Below are positions 16,393-18,881 of a DNA stretch of 18,881 nucleotides, one piece after another (within the stretch, counting starts at the first letter, position 1; every line of letters starts with the position of its first letter). The notes beneath the pieces are model-generated. The model ran no database searches. It worked only from the letters and a program-made list of their open reading frames with translations, and was not told where the DNA came from. The translations under genes and the position numbers were made by a program. The stretch is from the NCBI GenBank assembly GCA_009774765.1, contig VSOK01000023.1, positions 1-18,881 on the forward strand, given 5' to 3'. The stretch comes from Bacteroidales bacterium. Its GTDB lineage: Bacteria > Bacteroidota > Bacteroidia > Bacteroidales > UBA932.

Positions 16393-16653
16393 TTAGTTCT
16401 CAAAAGGGAGTACCGAGACGTAAGATTTGTTGTTAGCTTTCTTGCAGAAGCTTACCTTTCCGTCTACCAGCGCATAAAGAGTATGATCCTTGCCCATACC
16501 TACATTGAGGCCTGGATTGTGGACTGTACCCCTCTGACGAACGAGGATATTGCCAGCTTTGACAACCTGATCGCCAAATTTCTTGATACCGAGTCGTTTG
16601 CTATGTGACTCACGACCGTTCTTGGAACTACCGACGCCTTTTTTATGTGCCAT
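16393..16653 (-). CDS. rpmA: Large ribosomal subunit protein bL27
   Basis: Basic 50S protein whose N-terminal tail reaches the peptidyl-transferase centre. It is 86 aa, the usual length. It starts MAHKKGVGSSKNGRESHSKRLG and has the family core GNILVRQRGTVHNPGLNVG. There is no cleavable N-terminal extension of the Firmicutes type. It is second in the rplU-rpmA pair, 20 bp downstream of rplU, with a perfect AGGAGG 9 nt before its ATG. An intrinsic terminator follows. Confidence 0.98.
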   Translation of the reverse strand: MAHKKGVGSSKNGRESHSKRLGIKKFGDQVVKAGNILVRQRGTVHNPGLNVGMGKDHTLYALVDGKVSFCKKANNKSYVSVLPFEN

Positions 16654-16662
16654 AATCTAAAT

Positions 16663-16668
16663 CCTCCT
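16663..16668 (-). promoter_or_regulatory. Strong Shine-Dalgarno AGGAGG of rpmA
   Basis: AGGAGG on the - strand, with 9 nt between it and the rpmA ATG. Bacteroidota genes usually lack strong Shine-Dalgarno sites, and the other genes here show none as complete, so this one stands out. Confidence 0.85.
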
Positions 16669-16673
16669 GAAAA

Positions 16674-16985
16674 TTAAGCGATTTCGTTAATCTGAATTTG
16701 TGTCAAAGCCTGACGGTGACCGTTCAGTTTCTGATAACCTTTACGACGTTTCTTCTTGAAAACGAGAACTTTGTCTGCTTTGCAAGAATCATCAAGAACA
16801 GTTGCTTTGACTACAGCACCCTCTACATAAGGTGCACCTACTTTGATCGCGCCGTCAGCATCAATCAGAAGCACTTTGTCAAACTCAACAGCAGCACCCT
16901 TTTCAGCCGCGAGGCGGTTGACAAAGATTTTTCTTCCAGCTTCTACTTTGAACTGCTGGCCTGCAATGTCTACAATTGCGTACAT
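16674..16985 (-). CDS. rplU: Large ribosomal subunit protein bL21
   Basis: 50S protein that binds 23S rRNA, 103 aa, the same length as E. coli L21. It starts MYAIVDIAGQQFKVEAG, the conserved N-terminus, and ends with the basic KKRRKGYQKLNGHRQ segment typical of the family. A longer in-frame ATG at 17045 would add 20 unrelated residues and was rejected. It is first in the rplU-rpmA operon, with a textbook promoter about 100 bp upstream and a roughly 90-nt leader. Confidence 0.98.
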   Translation of the reverse strand: MYAIVDIAGQQFKVEAGRKIFVNRLAAEKGAAVEFDKVLLIDADGAIKVGAPYVEGAVVKATVLDDSCKADKVLVFKKKRRKGYQKLNGHRQALTQIQINEIA

Positions 16986-17079
16986 AATAAATAAAAACTT
17001 TAAAAGTTTTGACTGCAAGCGGATGCATAAACACCTCTTAATCAACAGCTTGGCAGCCTTTAATAAATTTTGTGGACAG
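16986..17079 (-). other. 5' leader of the rplU-rpmA transcript
   Basis: If transcription starts just after the -7 element, the mRNA carries roughly 90 untranslated bases. They include an AT-rich palindrome near the start codon (AAAACTT/AAGTTTT). No known ribosomal-protein leader motif is recognised. Autoregulation by a ribosomal protein is possible but not shown. Confidence 0.4.
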
Positions 17080-17110
17080 CAAAGATAAATAATTCTGCCG
17101 AATCCGCAAA
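17080..17110 (-). promoter_or_regulatory. Promoter of rplU-rpmA (TTTG-N19-TATCTTTG)
   Basis: On the - strand, TTTG (17110-17107) is followed by exactly 19 bp and then TATCTTTG (17087-17080). This is the full Bacteroidota primary-sigma pattern, -33 TTTG and -7 TAnnTTTG. It is the best promoter in the window. Confidence 0.9.
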
Positions 17111-17180
17111 ATTATTTGAACAATGGACATCAAACCAGCCACACAGCAGCAAAGCCAATGTGCCTCACGGAGTAATCAAT
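17111..17180. other. Spacer between the rplU promoter and the repeat array
   Basis: No gene or recognised element. The + strand is rich in A and C, as in the repeats that follow. Confidence 0.5.
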
Positions 17181-17245
17181 ATGCAGACGGAGTCCGATGG
17201 TCACAAGGCAGACAAGAAGGGAGGACAATCAATCAAGACGGACAA
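17181..17245 (+). repeat. Unit 0: internally deleted remnant of the array repeat
   Basis: Bases 17181-17210 match the start of unit 2 (17511-17540) at about 24 of 30 positions. Bases 17211-17245 then resemble the spacer found between units 1 and 2. The central ~200 bp, including the palindromic core, is missing. The break falls at a short GCAG that occurs twice inside full units, which suggests deletion by recombination. Confidence 0.6.
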
Positions 17246-17472
17246 TGCATACGGTGCCTGATGGCCACAAGGAAGGTGGGTCCGTGCAACACGCTACACA
17301 TCAATAAGTTGCAAAACAGTATACTCCATACAAGGCATACTGTTTTATAATATACTGTGCTTCAACAGATTACAAAGACCCCATCCTGTCAAGAATGCCG
17401 ACATCACACAAAAATGACCAGATCATCAAAGCAGACGAGAAAAAAGACTGACAGACAAACAAGATTGGTAAT
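17246..17472 (+). repeat. Unit 1 of the tandem RAYT-associated repeat
   Basis: Full-length unit of about 227 bp. From 17275 to its end it is identical to unit 2 except for one A. Its core is 17275-17386, from GGTGGG to CCCATCC. Inside is a perfect 10-bp inverted repeat, AAAACAGTAT (17313-17322) and ATACTGTTTT (17337-17346), with a 14-nt loop. A second right-arm candidate, ATATACTGT, follows. No coding function is supported. Confidence 0.9.
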
Positions 17473-17511
17473 CAAGAAGGAACAAGAAGAGCAGACAATC
17501 AAGACAGGCAA
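17473..17511 (+). repeat. 39-bp spacer between units 1 and 2
   Basis: AC/AG-rich spacer that also appears, diverged, before unit 1 and is absent between units 2 and 3. It therefore belongs to the full repeat period of about 266 bp. Confidence 0.65.
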
Positions 17512-17737
17512 TGCATACGATGCCCGATGGCCACAAAGCAGGTGGGTCCGTGCAACACGCTACACATCAATAAGTTGCAAAACAGTATACTCCATACAAG
17601 GCATACTGTTTTATAATATACTGTGCTTCAACAGATTACAAAGACCCCATCCTGTCAAGAATGCCGACATCACACAAAATGACCAGATCATCAAAGCAGA
17701 CGAGAAAAAAGACTGACAGACAAACAAGATTGGTAAT
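17512..17737 (+). repeat. Unit 2 of the tandem RAYT-associated repeat
   Basis: About 226 bp, differing from unit 1 by about four substitutions in the first 30 bases and a one-base deletion. It has the same palindromic core and internal hairpin. Near-identity over more than 220 bp implies recent duplication or gene conversion. Confidence 0.9.
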
Positions 17738-17880
17738 GCATACGATGCCCGATGGCCCCAAGGAAGGTGGGTCCGTGCAACACGCTACACATCAATAAGT
17801 TGCAAAACAGCATATCACATATAAGGCATACTGTTTTATAACACATTGTACTTCAACAAATTGTAAAGCCCCACCATATC
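17738..17880 (+). repeat. Unit 3: chimeric partial copy upstream of the RAYT
   Basis: Up to AAAACAG at 17810 it is nearly identical to units 1 and 2. After that it diverges sharply but keeps the layout: ATACTGTTTT, TTCAACA, then CCCCACC. Its GGTGGG and CCCACC arms pair better than those of units 1 and 2. The 3' part of the unit after about 17880 is lost. It is joined to unit 2 without the 39-bp spacer. Confidence 0.8.
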
Positions 17881-17973
17881 AGGAAAATCAATCTATTAAA
17901 AATTTTATCATCCCAATGTCCAACATAGACAAATAAAATCATCTTCCAAAGAGGATATTCCATATTATTTGTG

Positions 17974-17981
17974 TAAGTTTG
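17974..17981 (+). promoter_or_regulatory. Possible -7 element for the RAYT gene
   Basis: TAAGTTTG matches TAnnTTTG, 21 bp before the ATG at 18003. No -33 partner is seen. If real, it places the transcript start near 17988, which favours the ATG at 18003 over the one at 17988. Confidence 0.35.
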
Positions 17982-18002
17982 CAGTAAATGAGGAGAGTGA
18001 TT

Positions 18003-18572
18003 ATGGAGGGAAAAGTCTATCATATCTTTGCAAGGGGCGTGGACAAGAAAAAAGTTTTCCACGACGAGACTGAAAGCAAACAGTTTCTTATATACCTTAA
18101 CAAAGCAATCACAAAATACAATTTGTCATTGTTTGCATTCGCGCTTATGGGTAATCATTTCCATATCCTGATAAAAGGGAACTATGTATATGAAGCCGTC
18201 CGCGAAGTGATCCAATCATATACCGGATGGATTCACCACAGGCATCCAGGACAAGGGCGCGTATTTGACTATCCGGCCCATTTAGTGGAAAAACAGCTTT
18301 TAAAATGGCAAATAGACACCCTGCTATATGTACTCAACAATCCCATCGCTGCAGGCATAAGCAAAACTCACTATCTTTATAAATTCTGCTCATACCGCTT
18401 CCACACAAAAAACGGAAGCAGACTAAAGGAAATCATCAATGTAGATACATCACTCGTGGAGCAGAACTTCAAAAACCTGCAAGACCTCAAGGCAGCACTA
18501 CACACCAAGCTCAAATACCAGAACCTGCTTGACGACAAACAGACATCCCCGACCAACGGAATGCCCTACTAA
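18003..18572 (+). CDS. REP-associated tyrosine transposase (RAYT, Y1 HUH family)
   Basis: A single-strand DNA endonuclease-type transposase of the IS200/IS605-related Y1 superfamily, 189 aa. It starts MEGKVYHIFARGVDK, as expected for the fold. The metal-binding HUH motif is NHFHILI with His52 and His54. The likely catalytic tyrosine is Tyr109 in LLYVLNNPIAAG, which aligns in context with Tyr115 of the E. coli RAYT (YIYINP). I chose ATG 18003, which has GGAGAG 7 nt upstream, over 17988. All catalytic residues seem intact. RAYTs are domesticated relatives that cut and join at REP hairpins. Here three repeat units lie upstream and one downstream in the same orientation. I see no IS200 left and right ends. 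Confidence 0.88.
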   Translation: MEGKVYHIFARGVDKKKVFHDETESKQFLIYLNKAITKYNLSLFAFALMGNHFHILIKGNYVYEAVREVIQSYTGWIHHRHPGQGRVFDYPAHLVEKQLLKWQIDTLLYVLNNPIAAGISKTHYLYKFCSYRFHTKNGSRLKEIINVDTSLVEQNFKNLQDLKAALHTKLKYQNLLDDKQTSPTNGMPY

Positions 18573-18693
18573 TGCGCAGAGAAACATTGAACAGGTAATC
18601 TCAGTGTCAGCCTGGACAGATGCCACCACAAAAGCAAAACATACAGATAAATCCCAACAACACAAAATCAGCCAGACAGTACATCATCGTCAG
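18573..18693. other. Spacer between the RAYT and repeat unit 4
   Basis: AC-rich sequence with no gene, promoter or hairpin that I can support. Confidence 0.5.
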
Positions 18694-18881
18694 CACCACG
18701 AACAAGGGTGGGACCGCACAACACACTGTCCCTCAACAAATTACAAAACAGTATATCCCATATAAAGCATACTGATTCATAATATACTGTGCTTCAACAT
18801 ATTACAAGAACCCACCCTGTCAAGAATGCCAACCATCACACAAAAATGACCAGATCACTAAAGCAGACAGACAAGGCAGAC
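18694..18881 (+). repeat. Unit 4: diverged repeat copy downstream of the RAYT, cut by the window end
   Basis: It follows the unit layout: GGGTGGG (18706-18712), ACAGTATAT, ATACTG, ATATACTGT, TTCAACA, CCCACCC (18811-18817), then AAGAATGCC and a stretch nearly identical to units 1 and 2 (CACAAAAATGACCAGATCA). Its outer arms GGGTGGG and CCCACCC pair perfectly. The core is 112 bp, as in unit 1. It runs in the same direction as units 1-3, so it is a direct rather than inverted flank. Confidence 0.8.

Noticed and set aside
16986..17045. Longer rplU start adding 20 residues
   Set aside because: The added residues are not L21-like; MYAIVDIAGQQ is the conserved start and gives the standard 103 aa.
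17123..17716. Open frames running through the tandem repeats (75 and 119 codons, + strand)
   Set aside because: They are made of the repeat itself, with no stop by virtue of AC-rich composition, change frame at the one-base indel between units, and have no start signal or recognisable protein.
17275..17880. Repeat array as a CRISPR
   Set aside because: Units are over 220 bp, nearly identical throughout, with no short repeat/unique spacer alternation and no cas genes.

Overview
The window reads as chromosomal DNA of a Bacteroidota bacterium, most likely order Bacteroidales. The evidence is a combination of signals. There are several TAnnTTTG promoter elements, one with TTTG exactly 19 bp upstream. 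There is a large outer-membrane barrel protein with a carboxypeptidase-regulatory-like N-terminus. There is a secreted DUF5106-like double-thioredoxin protein, and an orphan PASTA protein sits directly before rluD. I cannot name a genus. Most of the window is dense housekeeping sequence; the last ~1.8 kb is repetitive accessory DNA.

Layout. (1) 1-202: a perfect 30-bp palindrome and a leader. (2) 203-5387, + strand: lon, ung, coaD and a periplasmic double-thioredoxin protein, tightly spaced and probably one operon. (3) 5380-6999, - strand: lnt, converging on that operon with an 8-bp overlap. (4) 7000-7334: a divergent intergenic region holding two matched 37-bp hairpin/palindrome elements 84 bp apart. 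(5) 7335-11070, + strand: a LysE-type exporter, a DUF362/ferredoxin protein, an orphan PASTA protein and rluD, running from a TAnnTTTG element to a strong bidirectional terminator at 11081-11118. (6) 11119-16158, - strand: outer-membrane barrel protein, ruvC and serS. (7) 16393-16985, - strand: the rplU-rpmA ribosomal operon, with a textbook promoter and its own terminator. (8) 17088-18881: tandem AC-rich repeats around a REP-associated tyrosine transposase (RAYT).

How the genes relate. The + strand operons mix protein quality control (Lon), uracil excision (Ung), CoA synthesis (CoaD), envelope redox (thioredoxin-like), a cell-wall-associated PASTA protein and 23S rRNA pseudouridylation (RluD). 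The - strand holds lipoprotein acylation (Lnt), an outer-membrane barrel, Holliday-junction resolution (RuvC), serine charging (SerS) and two large-subunit ribosomal proteins. None of these is unusual alone.

The most interesting part is the right end. Two nearly identical ~227-bp repeats, a third chimeric copy, an internally deleted remnant and a diverged fourth copy beyond the RAYT all share a 112-bp palindromic core, and all point the same way. This looks like a REP/RAYT-type system in Bacteroidota with an unusually long repeat unit. The second point of interest is the pair of equal-architecture hairpins at 7097-7133 and 7181-7217. Their stems pair fully, allowing G-U, only when read as - strand RNA.
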